From JAKANT01 sp035502095 (GTDB lineage Bacteria > Pseudomonadota > Gammaproteobacteria > Burkholderiales > Burkholderiaceae_F), in NCBI GenBank assembly GCA_035502095.1, contig DATJUX010000040.1, positions 261,117 to 325,116 on the forward strand: a stretch of DNA of 64,000 bases, given 5' to 3'. The notes under the pieces are model-generated. The model searched no databases. It was given only the letters and a program-made list of their open reading frames with translations, and had not been told where the DNA came from. A program made the position numbers and the translations under genes. This document shows positions 9,031 to 18,031 of this stretch, one piece after another (positions within the stretch are counted from its first letter, which is position 1; each line of letters begins with the position of its first letter).

Positions 9031-9695
9031 TGCACCCCCGATCGCAGCGGAACGAACCGCACTTCCTCTTCCATCCTGCGCGACATCCGGCCCGCGGCGT
9101 CGCGCCGCAGGACCATCAGGCGTTGCATGTCGCCTCCGACCGGCGCCACGATCGATCCTCCGGGTGCAAGCTGCTCGGGCCACGCCGGCGGCAACTCCAT
9201 GCCGGCGGCCGCGGCGACGATGGCATCGAAGGGTGCGTGAGCGGGCAGGCCCAGGACCCCGTCGCCGAGAATGAGGTGCAGGTTGGACAATCGGAGCGGG
9301 CGCAGGTTGGCGCGCGCCCGGTCATGCAGCGCGCGCACGCGTTCGACCGAATAGACCTGCCCGGCGACCTGCGCCATCACGGCAGCGGCGTATCCGCAAC
9401 CGGTGCCGATCTCGAGCACCTGCATGCGCCGCGCATCCGGCACCCCGGCAAGCGCGAGTTCGATCGTCCGGGCGACGATGTAGGGCTGCGAGATGGTCTG
9501 GCCGTGGCCGATCGGCAATGCGCTGTCCTCGTAGGCGCGACTGGACAGCGCGGCATCAACGAAGAGATGGCGCGGCACGCGTGCCATTGCATCGAGCACG
9601 CGCGGGTCGCGCACGCCCTGCTCCCGGACGCGTTCGACCATGCGCTCGCGCACGCGCTCGGAAACCATGCCTGCGTCGTGCCCGGACGAGGTCAT
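9027..9695 (-). CDS. pcm: Protein-L-isoaspartate O-methyltransferase
   Basis: Repairs isoaspartyl residues in aged proteins using SAM. The 222-residue product has the PCMT pattern: an N-terminal VREQGVRDPRVLDAMARVPR, the substrate loop LPIGHGQTISQPYIVA, the SAM-binding motif VLEIGTGCGYAAAVMAQ, then VYSVERV and the post-I region FDAIVAAAAG. The ATG at 9695 overlaps the surE stop and its own stop overlaps the nlpD start, both as ATGA, so the three genes form a tightly coupled stationary-phase operon. A longer upstream in-frame reading would lie inside surE. Confidence 0.96.
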   Translation of the reverse strand: MTSSGHDAGMVSERVRERMVERVREQGVRDPRVLDAMARVPRHLFVDAALSSRAYEDSALPIGHGQTISQPYIVARTIELALAGVPDARRMQVLEIGTGCGYAAAVMAQVAGQVYSVERVRALHDRARANLRPLRLSNLHLILGDGVLGLPAHAPFDAIVAAAAGMELPPAWPEQLAPGGSIVAPVGGDMQRLMVLRRDAAGRMSRRMEEEVRFVPLRSGVQ

Positions 9696-10450
9696 GCGGC
9701 AGTTGCAGGTAGCTGCAGCCAGTTCCGCACCGCCGGCAGCTGCGCGGTGTCGGTGAGATCGATCTGCAACGGCGTCAGGGAAACGTAGCCGTGCGCGACG
9801 GCATGGAAGTCGGTTCCCTCGCCCGCGTCCTTCGCAAGACCCGAGGCGCCGACCCAGTAGATCGTCTCGCCGCGCGGGTTGCGGGCCTGTATCACCGGCT
9901 CCGACGGATGGCGTTTGCCGAGGCGCGTCACGGCGACGCCCCGGATCGCGGCGGGTGGCAGGTTCGGCACGTTGACGTTGAGGAGACATGGCGTACTCAA
10001 CGGCTGGCGGGCGATCCGGCCGACAATCTCGGCCGCGATCGCGGCAGCGGTCGCGAGGTGTTCGTGGCCCTTCTCGACCAGCGAGAACGCGATCGACGGC
10101 ACGCCGAAGACGAATCCTTCCATGGCCGCGGCGACCGTCCCCGAGTAGATCGTGTCGTCGCCCATGTTCTGGCCGTCGTTGATTCCCGATACGACCAGGT
10201 CCGGCCGGTGGTCGAGCAGCCCGGTCAGCGCGATGTGGACGCAGTCGGTGGGAGTGCCGTTGACGAACATGAACCCGTTCGACCCGCGCTGCACGCTCAG
10301 CGGGCGACTGAGAGTGAGCGAGTTGCTCGCCCCGCTGTGGTTCTGCTCCGGCGCGATGACGAAAAGTTCGCCGAACGGCCGCACGGCGTCCACGAGGGCC
10401 TGCAACCCCGGGGCAAGGTAGCCGTCGTCATTGGAAATCAGGATCCGCAT
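9692..10450 (-). CDS. surE: 5'/3'-nucleotidase SurE
   Basis: Metal-dependent phosphatase acting on nucleoside 5'- and 3'-monophosphates and short polyphosphate. The metal site is visible as MRILISNDDGYLAPG (two Asp), APEQNHSGASNSLT (Ser) and VSGINDGQNMGDD (Asn), and the segment VNGTPTDCVHIAL is family-typical. 252 residues, the normal size. It lies 41 bases after a GNAT gene and overlaps pcm. Confidence 0.97.
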   Translation of the reverse strand: MRILISNDDGYLAPGLQALVDAVRPFGELFVIAPEQNHSGASNSLTLSRPLSVQRGSNGFMFVNGTPTDCVHIALTGLLDHRPDLVVSGINDGQNMGDDTIYSGTVAAAMEGFVFGVPSIAFSLVEKGHEHLATAAAIAAEIVGRIARQPLSTPCLLNVNVPNLPPAAIRGVAVTRLGKRHPSEPVIQARNPRGETIYWVGASGLAKDAGEGTDFHAVAHGYVSLTPLQIDLTDTAQLPAVRNWLQLPATAA

Positions 10451-10491
10451 CGCTCAAAGCGGGGTCGGGGCGCGTCGCAGGGTGCGGTCGT

Positions 10492-11049
10492 CTACAGCTT
10501 CCGGGTCACGATTCGAACGCTCCGATCATCCGGGCACGACTTGTCGTCGAACCCCAGTCGCTTGGCGAGACCTCGCATGGCAGAGTTCGATGCGAGAACG
10601 AACCCCTCCATGGTCAGGAAGCCGTCATGACGCGCGACTTCCATCAGAATCTCCATCAGCCGGCGCGCGAGCCCGACACCTTGCCACTCGTCGGTGATCG
10701 TGACGGCGAACTCGCACGAGTCGCTTCCGGGTGCCGACGCGTAGCGCGCGCCGGCGACGATGGGGCCATCGTCGCCGCCATTCACTGCCACCAGCGCAAA
10801 TTCCTGGTCGGGCCTTGGGCTCGTGGCAGCGTCGAGTGTCTTGCTCGACAGCTCACGCTTGGGTGCCATGAAGCGCGTGTAGCGCGCATCCGCGGAAAGA
10901 TTGAGGACCGCCGCGTGCAGACCTTCCCGGTCTTGCGGGCGGATCGGCCGGACCGTGACCTTGCGACCGTCGCGCAGTCCAAGGCCCATGGGGAAAGCGA
11001 TCGATGAAGATCCGGATTGCACCCCGCCTCCATTCATTCGAGCCGGCAT
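10492..11049 (-). CDS. GNAT family N-acetyltransferase
   Basis: Predicted acetyl-CoA-dependent acetyltransferase with unknown substrate. Residues about 26-60 (LRDGRKVTVRPIRPQDREGL and LSADARYTRFM) match the N-terminal pattern of GNAT domains related to bacterial protein acetyltransferases of the Pat group. The acetyl-CoA loop appears as DEWQGVGLARRLMEILME, followed by a helix and FVLASNSAMRGLAKRLGF. The first 20 residues are weakly conserved in character, so translation may start at the internal methionine before GLGLRDG. It heads the run into surE. Confidence 0.82.
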   Translation of the reverse strand: MPARMNGGGVQSGSSSIAFPMGLGLRDGRKVTVRPIRPQDREGLHAAVLNLSADARYTRFMAPKRELSSKTLDAATSPRPDQEFALVAVNGGDDGPIVAGARYASAPGSDSCEFAVTITDEWQGVGLARRLMEILMEVARHDGFLTMEGFVLASNSAMRGLAKRLGFDDKSCPDDRSVRIVTRKL

Positions 11050-11457
11050 CCCGAGTCGGGACCGCCGGAACCGCCTTGTACCACGTCACGGAACGGCGAA
11101 AGAATGTGGTGTCGGTGAAGGAAGTACGGCCGCAGGCCCAGCGCGTGAAACATCGTGCCGGGAACGAGACGCTCGTCCGCAAATGACCCCCCGCGCGGCG
11201 CGCGACTTGCCACCTCGAGACGCGCTGTATCATCCGCCGTGATCACTCCTGATGCTCGCGTCGTACCCAGGCGTGCGACTCGAACGGTCCTGGTTGTTCA
11301 AACCCCGGAATTTCCGCGTTCCTTGCGCGGTGTCAAACCCCGGTCAGCGATCTCCAGCACCATGATGATCTGACGGGCGCGCACGGTCGACTGCACCGAG
11401 TCGGGGACAGCGCGAATCCATTACTTGAAGTCCCATCCAGCCGGAGAAATTCTCATC
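11050..11457. other. Divergent intergenic region with an 11-bp direct repeat
   Basis: About 400 bases between the leftward GNAT gene and the rightward DUF3141 gene. Short open frames exist on both strands but none resembles a protein family or has a convincing ribosome site. The repeat TCAAACCCCGG occurs at 11298-11308 and again at 11333-11343, 35 bases apart. GGAGA at 11442-11446 lies 11 bases before the DUF3141 ATG. A TATCAT element near 11228 may belong to a promoter but lacks a good -35. Confidence 0.4.
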
Positions 11458-13773
11458 ATGGACGCAACAGATCGGCTCGCACGTGGCCACCGCCTCGGTA
11501 CCCGTATCGCGACGGTGTTCCAGAAGCGGACCCAGATCGCCAACCAGAAGTTCGCGCAGCGCGCGACCAAGGCGTTCGAGGGCGTCGAAACGCCGGCGAC
11601 GATGCCATTCCCGCTGGACCCGCAGAGTTGGTGGCGCTACGCGGTCGACGCGACGCAACGGTCGATTCTCTACTGGGAAACCTTGTGGGAGCGCGGCAAC
11701 AACTTCGTCGAACACACGGCGCAAGGCCTCAAGCCGGTTCTCCACTTCGACTACGACACGGTGCTGGACGGCCGCACCTTCGAGCGGCCGGTGAACTATG
11801 CCTTGCTGCGAATCAAGCCGCCCGAGGGGGTGACCGTCGAGCCGCGCCATCGGCCCTACGTGATCATCGACCCGCGTGCCGGGCACGGCCCAGGCATTGG
11901 CGGCTTCAAGGACGATTCGCAGGTCGGCGTCGCACTGCGCGCCGGCCATCCCGTCTATTTCGTCATCTTCTTCCGCGATCCGGAGCCGGGTCAGACGCTG
12001 CTCGATGTCTGCCGCGCAGAACAGCGTTTCGTGAGGAAGGTGCGCGAGTTGCACCCGCATAGCGCCAAGCCCGCGATCGTCGGCAACTGCCAGGGCGGCT
12101 GGGCGGCGATGATGCTCGCTGCGTCCGACCCCGAGGACACCGGTCCGATCGTCATCAACGGTGCGCCGATGTCGTACTGGGGCGGCGCATGGAGCGAAGG
12201 CGAAGGCGACAATCCCATGCGCTATGCGGGCGGAATGCTCGGCGGCTCCTGGCTCGCCTCGATGGCGGCGGACCTGGGCCACGGCAAGTTCGATGGCGCG
12301 CATCTGGTGCAGAACTTCGAGAACCTCAATCCCGCCAACAGCCTGTGGGACAAGTACTACAACCTCTACAACAAAGCGGACACCGAACCGCCGCGGTTCC
12401 TCGAGTTCGAGCGTTGGTGGGGTGGCTATTACCTGATGAACCGCGAAGAGATCGAATGGATCACGCGCAACCTGTTCGTCGGCAACAAGCTCTGGACGGG
12501 AACCGTCAAGGATGCGGGCGGGAAGACCTTCGATCTGCGCGAGATCAGGTCCCCGATCATCCTGTTCGCCTCCATGGGCGACAACATCACGCCGCCGCAG
12601 CAGGCCTTCAACTGGGTCGTCGATGTCTATGGCAGCACGGAGGAGATCAAGTCGCGCGGCCAGGTCATCGTCGGCCTCCTGCACGAGTCCATCGGTCACC
12701 TGGGCATCTTCGTGTCCGGCAAGGTGGCGAAGAAGGAACACACGCAGATCGTGTCGGTCCTGAAGACCATCGAGCACCTGCCGCCCGGCCTGTACGGGAT
12801 GAAGATCACCGAAGTCGCCGGCAACGGCAGCGCCGGTGGATACAGCGTCGAGTTCCACGAGCATCGGCTGGAAGACATCGCCGCGCAGCTGAACCGGTTC
12901 CAGCGAGCCGACGAAAGCGCCTTCGAAGCGGTCAACAAGGTCTCGGACCTGAACCAGCGTGCCTACGAGCTGTTCGGCCGCCCCTTCACGCAGGCGATGG
13001 CCAATGAATACAGCGCAGAACTGTTGCGCGAGTTCCATCCGTTGCGCTTCCAGAACTGGGCCGTTTCGAGCTTGAACCCGTTCCTCGCGTGGCTCGCCCC
13101 CGCGGCGCAGGCGGTGAAAGCGAATCGCCAGGCATTGCAAGCGGACCACCCGCTGCGGCGTGCCGAAAACATCAATGCCGAGCTGTTCAGCGCGTCGCTC
13201 GATTATTACCGCGCCATGCGCGACGCGATGACGGAAGCCGGCTTCTTCTCCTTGTACGGCAACCTTACCGACGACGACATCGACCGCGACCTTCAGGCAA
13301 AGCGCGACGCGCTTCCGGGCAAGGTCGATCCACGCGAACTGCCGATCGTGCGTGAGGCTCTGGCCTCGATCGAGGAAGGCGGCTACGTCGAGGCACTTGC
13401 ACGCGTCGCGTTCCTGATCGCGCGCAAGGGCGTTCCGCTGCCACTTTCGCGGCTGGAACTGCGGCAGGAACTGGCGCGCGAATATGCGGACTATCTGCCC
13501 GAGACATCGCCGCACGAGTGGCGTCGCATCCGCGGCGAGCAGGAGATCATCGCCCGCTACGAACCGGACCGCGCCCTGAAGACCTTGCCATTGCTGCTCG
13601 GCGAGCGGGCGGACCGGCAGCGATTGCTCGATCTGCTGGACAAGCTGACGGTCGACGAGCGGGTTCAGGAGGCCGCGCCGGACCACGACCAGCTCGAGAT
13701 GCTCGGACGCATCCGCAAGGTGCTTGCCGAGAAGCCCGCGAAGGCGGCGCCCGTTCGCGAACGCGCGCACTGA
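11458..13773 (+). CDS. DUF3141 protein, PhaC-like alpha/beta hydrolase
   Basis: Large (771 residues) member of the DUF3141 family, distantly related to class I poly-hydroxyalkanoate synthases. The PhaC-type nucleophile box G-x-C-x-G-G appears as VGNCQGGWAA with Cys at about residue 211. Other hydrolase elements are YVIIDPRAGHGPGIGG, PVYFVIFFRDP, an acid-residue region SPIILFASMGDNITPP and a histidine in GLLHESIGHLGIF. The last 300 residues are helical and specific to the family. No experimentally defined reaction is known to me. It precedes a FabI-type reductase on the same strand by 44 bases, suggesting a link to fatty-acyl or hydroxyacyl metabolism. ATG 11458 has GGAGA upstream. Confidence 0.85.
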   Translation: MDATDRLARGHRLGTRIATVFQKRTQIANQKFAQRATKAFEGVETPATMPFPLDPQSWWRYAVDATQRSILYWETLWERGNNFVEHTAQGLKPVLHFDYDTVLDGRTFERPVNYALLRIKPPEGVTVEPRHRPYVIIDPRAGHGPGIGGFKDDSQVGVALRAGHPVYFVIFFRDPEPGQTLLDVCRAEQRFVRKVRELHPHSAKPAIVGNCQGGWAAMMLAASDPEDTGPIVINGAPMSYWGGAWSEGEGDNPMRYAGGMLGGSWLASMAADLGHGKFDGAHLVQNFENLNPANSLWDKYYNLYNKADTEPPRFLEFERWWGGYYLMNREEIEWITRNLFVGNKLWTGTVKDAGGKTFDLREIRSPIILFASMGDNITPPQQAFNWVVDVYGSTEEIKSRGQVIVGLLHESIGHLGIFVSGKVAKKEHTQIVSVLKTIEHLPPGLYGMKITEVAGNGSAGGYSVEFHEHRLEDIAAQLNRFQRADESAFEAVNKVSDLNQRAYELFGRPFTQAMANEYSAELLREFHPLRFQNWAVSSLNPFLAWLAPAAQAVKANRQALQADHPLRRAENINAELFSASLDYYRAMRDAMTEAGFFSLYGNLTDDDIDRDLQAKRDALPGKVDPRELPIVREALASIEEGGYVEALARVAFLIARKGVPLPLSRLELRQELAREYADYLPETSPHEWRRIRGEQEIIARYEPDRALKTLPLLLGERADRQRLLDLLDKLTVDERVQEAAPDHDQLEMLGRIRKVLAEKPAKAAPVRERAH

Positions 13774-13817
13774 GCGTTCGTCTCGCCTCCAACGAGCGAC
13801 CCTGAAGGAAACCGGTC

Positions 13818-14600
13818 ATGAGCGTCGAAGTCCCGCGTCCCGTGCTCAAGGACAGCAAGGCACTGGTGTGCGGAATCGCCAACGAATACTCGATCGCCTA
13901 TGGATGCGCCAAGGCGTTCCGCGAACTCGGCGCCGACCTCGCGATCACGTACGCCACCGAGAAGTCGAAGTCGTACGTCGAACCTCTCGCGCGTGAACTG
14001 GAAGCGCCCATCTTCATGCCTCTCGATGTCACGCAGCCGGGGCAACTGGAGGCGGTCTTCGCAGCCATCGAGAAGACCTGGGGGCGCCTGGACATACTGG
14101 TGCATTCCATTGCGTGGGCGCCCAAGGGCGACCTGCAGGGTGGCTTGCTGAACTGCTCGGCCGAGGGCTTCGCCAAGGCGATGGACATCTCCTGCCACTC
14201 GTTCATCCGGATGGCCCGCCTGGCGGCACCGTTGATGACGCGCGGCGGCACGATGTTCACGATGAGCTACTACGGTGCCAACAAGGTGGTGCCAAACTAC
14301 AACGTTATGGGCCCGGTGAAAGCCGCGCTCGAGGCATCGGCGCGCTACCTCGCCTACGAACTCGGGCCGAAGGGTATCCGCGTGCATCCCATTTCGCCCG
14401 GGCCGCTGAAGACGCGCGCGGCGTCCGGCCTCAAGGACTTCGACCTGTTGCTCAATGAAGCAGCGGCACGCGCGCCGATCGGAGAACTGGTCGACATCAT
14501 GGACGTGGGGTTCGCGTGCGCGTTCCTCGCGACGCCCTATGCGAGGCGCCTGTCCGGAGAAACGCTTTACGTCGACGGTGGCGTGCACATCACCGCATAG
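13818..14600 (+). CDS. fabI: Enoyl-[acyl-carrier-protein] reductase (NADH), FabI type
   Basis: Reduces trans-2-enoyl-ACP in fatty-acid elongation. The 260-residue SDR-fold protein has the FabI features: the cofactor region KALVCGIANEYSIAYGCAKA, the segment LVHSIAWAPKGDLQG, and the catalytic Tyr-x6-Lys as YNVMGPVKAALEASARYLA. The substrate loop HPISPGPLKTRAASGL and the C-terminal GETLYVDGG follow. It forms a two-gene unit with the DUF3141 gene, so it could be an accessory paralogue dedicated to that enzyme and not the housekeeping FabI. The sequence alone cannot separate the two. Confidence 0.9.
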   Translation: MSVEVPRPVLKDSKALVCGIANEYSIAYGCAKAFRELGADLAITYATEKSKSYVEPLARELEAPIFMPLDVTQPGQLEAVFAAIEKTWGRLDILVHSIAWAPKGDLQGGLLNCSAEGFAKAMDISCHSFIRMARLAAPLMTRGGTMFTMSYYGANKVVPNYNVMGPVKAALEASARYLAYELGPKGIRVHPISPGPLKTRAASGLKDFDLLLNEAAARAPIGELVDIMDVGFACAFLATPYARRLSGETLYVDGGVHITA

Positions 14601-14620
14601 GGCGGCCGCCACAAGGTGAT

Positions 14621-14698
<78 letters not shown>

Positions 14699-14708
14699 CG
14701 AGCGGCGG

Positions 14709-14737
14709 ATTGTACAGCGCGCCTTCCTCAGGTCATC
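14709..14737 (-). promoter_or_regulatory. Candidate tRNA-Pro promoter
   Basis: On the minus strand a TACAAT -10 (14709-14714) lies 11 bases before the tRNA 5' end. The -35 near 14731-14737 (ATGACC-like) is weak. It overlaps the 3' end of merR, so the tRNA can be transcribed both from merR and from this site. Confidence 0.45.
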
Positions 14738-15108
14738 GAGCGCGTGAGCAGCGAGCGAATGGCCTCGATCTCCGCGCGCAATTCGTGCACGTCCAGCGGC
14801 GGCGGAGCTTCGTTTTCAGGCACCGGGGACGGTCCACGATCGGTCGCGTCGAGACGGTTGCGCGCGCCGCTGATGGTGAAGCGCTGCTCGTAGAGCAGTT
14901 CGCGGATGCGTCGAACCAGCAGCACCTCGTGATGCTGGTAGTAACGCCGGTTGCCGTTGCGCTTGATCGGGCGCAACTGCGTGAATTCCTGCTCCCAGTA
15001 GCGCAACACGTGCGGCTTGACGCCGCAAAGCTCGCTCACCTCACCGATCGTGAAGTAGCGCTTGGGCGGAATCGGAGGCAGTTTGTCCGGACCGTCGAAT
15101 CGCTGCAT
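14728..15108 (-). CDS. MerR-family regulator next to ihfA
   Basis: 126-residue DNA-binding protein with an N-terminal MerR helix-turn-helix (YFTIGEVSELCGVKPHVLRYWEQEF) and wing (RRYYQHHEVLLVRRIRELLY), then a short coiled C-terminus (ELRAEIEAIRSLL). It lacks an obvious ligand-binding domain or metal-binding Cys pattern. This small MerR protein is regularly found directly after ihfA in proteobacteria; its target is unknown to me. Confidence 0.88.
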   Translation of the reverse strand: MQRFDGPDKLPPIPPKRYFTIGEVSELCGVKPHVLRYWEQEFTQLRPIKRNGNRRYYQHHEVLLVRRIRELLYEQRFTISGARNRLDATDRGPSPVPENEAPPPLDVHELRAEIEAIRSLLTRSMT

Positions 15109-15170
15109 GGGATCAAGGCGCTCCCCGCATCAGCCACCGCAGGGCGGCCGGCGGGATTTTCATTGACCGC

Positions 15171-15554
15171 TCAGTGCACCTCGGGCGGCTGGGTGACGGT
15201 GGCTTTGAGCTTCTGACTTGCGTGGAACGTGACGACGCGGCGCGCCGTGATGGCGATCTCCTCGCCCGTCTTGGGATTGCGTCCCGGGCGTTGCGGTTTG
15301 TCGCGCAGTAGGAAATTGCCGAATCCGGAAAGCTTGACCGACTCCCCGCGCTCGAGCGCCAGGCGGATCTCGTCGAAGAAGCTGTCGACCATGTCCTTCG
15401 CCTCGCGCTTGTTCAGGCCGAGGCGCTCGAACAACGCATCGGCGAGCTCGGCCTTGGTCACCGTGCGTGAGTGCCGGTCACCGGGTCCCTCGCGTCCGCC
15501 CGATCCCGGCAGGTCCGGAAACTTGAATGCCCCTGGTTCTTGCTTTGTTTGCAT
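15171..15554 (-). CDS. ihfA: Integration host factor alpha subunit
   Basis: DNA-bending nucleoid protein that works as a heterodimer with IhfB. The core (TKAELADALFERLGLNKREA, VKLSGFGNFLLRDK, RPGRNPKTGEEIAITARRVV) is IHF-alpha. The reading frame carries about 30 extra N-terminal residues compared with E. coli. ATG 15554 lies five bases after the pheT stop and fits a coupled start, but an internal GTG just before TKAEL would give the classic length, so the N-terminus is uncertain. Confidence 0.93.
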   Translation of the reverse strand: MQTKQEPGAFKFPDLPGSGGREGPGDRHSRTVTKAELADALFERLGLNKREAKDMVDSFFDEIRLALERGESVKLSGFGNFLLRDKPQRPGRNPKTGEEIAITARRVVTFHASQKLKATVTQPPEVH

Positions 15555-15559
15555 GGCGT

Positions 15560-18016
15560 CTACTGCCGCAGTCTCGCACCGACGGCTTGTCTCAGACCAT
15601 CGACGAGAGCGCCGACCGCAGCATCAGCTTCGGTGTCGCTCAATGTCTTTTCAGTATCTTGCAGAACAATTCGGAAGGCAAGGCTTTTCTCTTTAATTAA
15701 CAACGCGTTAGCGCCCGCTTCCGCGACTTTCCTTGAATCGGCGACCGGCGCGCGATACAGATCGAACAAACGTATGTCGCGCAGGCAGGCGAGACGCGCG
15801 TCGGCTCCGGCCAGCTCGCGGACCGTGTCGAACACCTTTTGCACCGGTGTTTCGACGTCTACCCACAAGGCTACGTCGCGAATCACCGCCGGGAAGCGGG
15901 CCACCGGCCGGAATTTCGGCAACGTGGATCGCCTGAGCGGCTCGGCGTCGACTTCAAACAGGACCGGAGGGCGTGGCAGATCGTATTTCTGCTGCAGGCG
16001 CGGGTGCAGTTCCCCGACCCCACCGATCGGCGCGCCGTCAACAAAGATCCGCGCACAACGCCCTGGATGGAAGGCCGGGTGGGTGCCGGCATCGAAACGG
16101 ACGTCGCGCCGCGCCAGCAACCGCTCGAGATCGCCCTTGACGTCGAAGAAATCCGCCTCGCGTTGCGGCGATGGAAGGCCCCACTGTTCATCGTCGGCCG
16201 CGCCGAAGGCGAGGCCGGCCAGTCGCTGCGGTTGTGCCACGCCGGCAACTTCGAGCGGACCCGCGGTCACGGTCTGGTCGCGCGCGAATACCCGCCCCAG
16301 TTCGAAGAGGCGGACCCGCGTCGCCTGGCGGTTCAGGTTGAACTTCAACACCGAGATCAAGCCGCCGATCATCGAGGTGCGCATTACGCCATAGTGGGCG
16401 GCGATGGGATTGACGACGCGGATCGGGTCCGCGTTCGCCATGAAGTCCCGCTCCCAGTCGGCGTCGACGAACGAGAAGGTGACGACCTCGAAGTACCCCG
16501 CATGTGCCATGGCCGCCCGCAGCGAGTGAAGCGAGGCAAGCGTCTCCGGCTGAGCGTGCATCGCCGCCCGCGCCCGCGGCGGCAGGGCGGGAATCCGGTC
16601 GAATCCCCAGATTCGCGCCACCTCCTCGATCAGGTCCTCCTCGATTGCGAGGTCGAAGCGATAGGAGGGCGGCGTGACGAGGAACGCATCACCCTCGCGC
16701 TGCGCCTGCAAGCCGAGGCGCTGGAAGACGCTGGCCATCTCAGCCTCGGGCAGGTCGACGCCAATCACCTTGCGGCACCGGGCCACCCGCATGCGCACCG
16801 GCTCACGCTCCGGGAGGCGCAGAACCTGGTCGTCGATCGGCCCGACGCGCGTTTCGGCGGTACCGCAGATCTCCAGCAGCAAGCGCGTGATGTACTCGAC
16901 GTGCTCGGCCGTCGTCGCGAAATCGACACCGCGTTCGAACCGTTGCGCAGCATCGGTCGAGAAGTTGTAGCGGCGCGCTCGCCCCTGGATCGACTCGGGC
17001 CACCAGAAAGCCGCTTCGATGTAGACGTTGCGCGTGTCGAGCGTGACCGCGGTCGCTTCCCCGCCCATCACGCCGGCGAGCGCCTCCACGCCGTTCGCGT
17101 CGCTGATCACGCCGACCCAGTCGTCGACCTGGACCGTCTGTCCGTTCAGCAGTTCCACCTGCTCGCCGCTGCGTCCCCAGCGAACCTCGAGGCCGCCGCG
17201 CACCTTGTCGAGATCGAAGATGTGGGAAGGGCGGCCAAGCTCGAGCATGACGTAGTTCGAGATATCGACCAGCGCCGAGAGCGGCCGTTGCCCGCTCAGC
17301 GCCAGGCGTTGCTTCATCCAACCGGGGGTCGATGCGCGCGCGTCAAGGCCGCGAACGACGCGCCCCGAAAAGCGGCCGCAAAGGTCGGGCGCGAGCACCT
17401 TCACGGGCAGTCGATCGCCGATCGTGGCCGGGATGGGATCGAACGATGGGAGGCGCAGCGGCGCCCCGGTCAGGGCGGCGACCTCGCGCGCAACGCCGGC
17501 CACACTCAGGCAGTCACCGCGGTTGGGAGTCAGCTTGATCGTGAAGCGCCGGTCATCGAGGTGCAGGACCGCGCGTACGTCCTGGCCGATCGGGGCGTCC
17601 GCGGGCAGCACCAGCAGGCCCGAATGATCGTCCGACATGCCGAGTTCGCGCGCCGAGCAGAGCATCCCCTGCGATTCGACGCCGCGCATGCGGGTCGGCT
17701 TGATCCTCAAGCCACCCGGCAACTCCGCGCCCTCGAGCGCGCAGGGTGCGCGCATACCGGCGACGACATTCGGGGCGCCGCAGACGATCGAAAGCCTTGT
17801 TCCGGTCCCCGCGTCGACCGTACACACCGTCAGCTTGTCGGCGTTCGGATGACGCTCGACCGCGAGCACGTGGCCGACCACGACGCGCGAAAACGGCGGT
17901 GCGGCGGGTTGGACGTCCTCGACCTCGAGGCCAGCCATTGTCAACTTCTCTGCGATCGCCTGCGCCGGCAACGGCGGGTCGACGAACGCACGCAGCCAAT
18001 TTTCGGAGACGTCCAT
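15560..18016 (-). CDS. pheT: Phenylalanyl-tRNA synthetase beta subunit
   Basis: Forms the alpha2-beta2 PheRS with PheS. At 818 residues it has the full bacterial domain set: a tRNA-binding EMAP-like B2 domain (about 40-150; VVVGHVLAVERHPNADKLTVC), the B3/B4 editing region, the B5 domain (RMRVARCRKVIGVDLPEAEM), a catalytic-like core (EEDLIEEVARIWGFDRIP), and a C-terminal ferredoxin-fold anticodon domain (RFPAVIRDVALWVDVE). It follows pheS by 15 bases. Confidence 0.97.
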   Translation of the reverse strand: MDVSENWLRAFVDPPLPAQAIAEKLTMAGLEVEDVQPAAPPFSRVVVGHVLAVERHPNADKLTVCTVDAGTGTRLSIVCGAPNVVAGMRAPCALEGAELPGGLRIKPTRMRGVESQGMLCSARELGMSDDHSGLLVLPADAPIGQDVRAVLHLDDRRFTIKLTPNRGDCLSVAGVAREVAALTGAPLRLPSFDPIPATIGDRLPVKVLAPDLCGRFSGRVVRGLDARASTPGWMKQRLALSGQRPLSALVDISNYVMLELGRPSHIFDLDKVRGGLEVRWGRSGEQVELLNGQTVQVDDWVGVISDANGVEALAGVMGGEATAVTLDTRNVYIEAAFWWPESIQGRARRYNFSTDAAQRFERGVDFATTAEHVEYITRLLLEICGTAETRVGPIDDQVLRLPEREPVRMRVARCRKVIGVDLPEAEMASVFQRLGLQAQREGDAFLVTPPSYRFDLAIEEDLIEEVARIWGFDRIPALPPRARAAMHAQPETLASLHSLRAAMAHAGYFEVVTFSFVDADWERDFMANADPIRVVNPIAAHYGVMRTSMIGGLISVLKFNLNRQATRVRLFELGRVFARDQTVTAGPLEVAGVAQPQRLAGLAFGAADDEQWGLPSPQREADFFDVKGDLERLLARRDVRFDAGTHPAFHPGRCARIFVDGAPIGGVGELHPRLQQKYDLPRPPVLFEVDAEPLRRSTLPKFRPVARFPAVIRDVALWVDVETPVQKVFDTVRELAGADARLACLRDIRLFDLYRAPVADSRKVAEAGANALLIKEKSLAFRIVLQDTEKTLSDTEADAAVGALVDGLRQAVGARLRQ

Positions 18017-18031
18017 GCCCGTGCTTCGCGA

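Noticed and set aside
11344..13770. Minus-strand open frame of about 800 codons
   Set aside because: Antisense shadow of the DUF3141 gene; repetitive Arg/His/Asp-rich sequence without family motifs.
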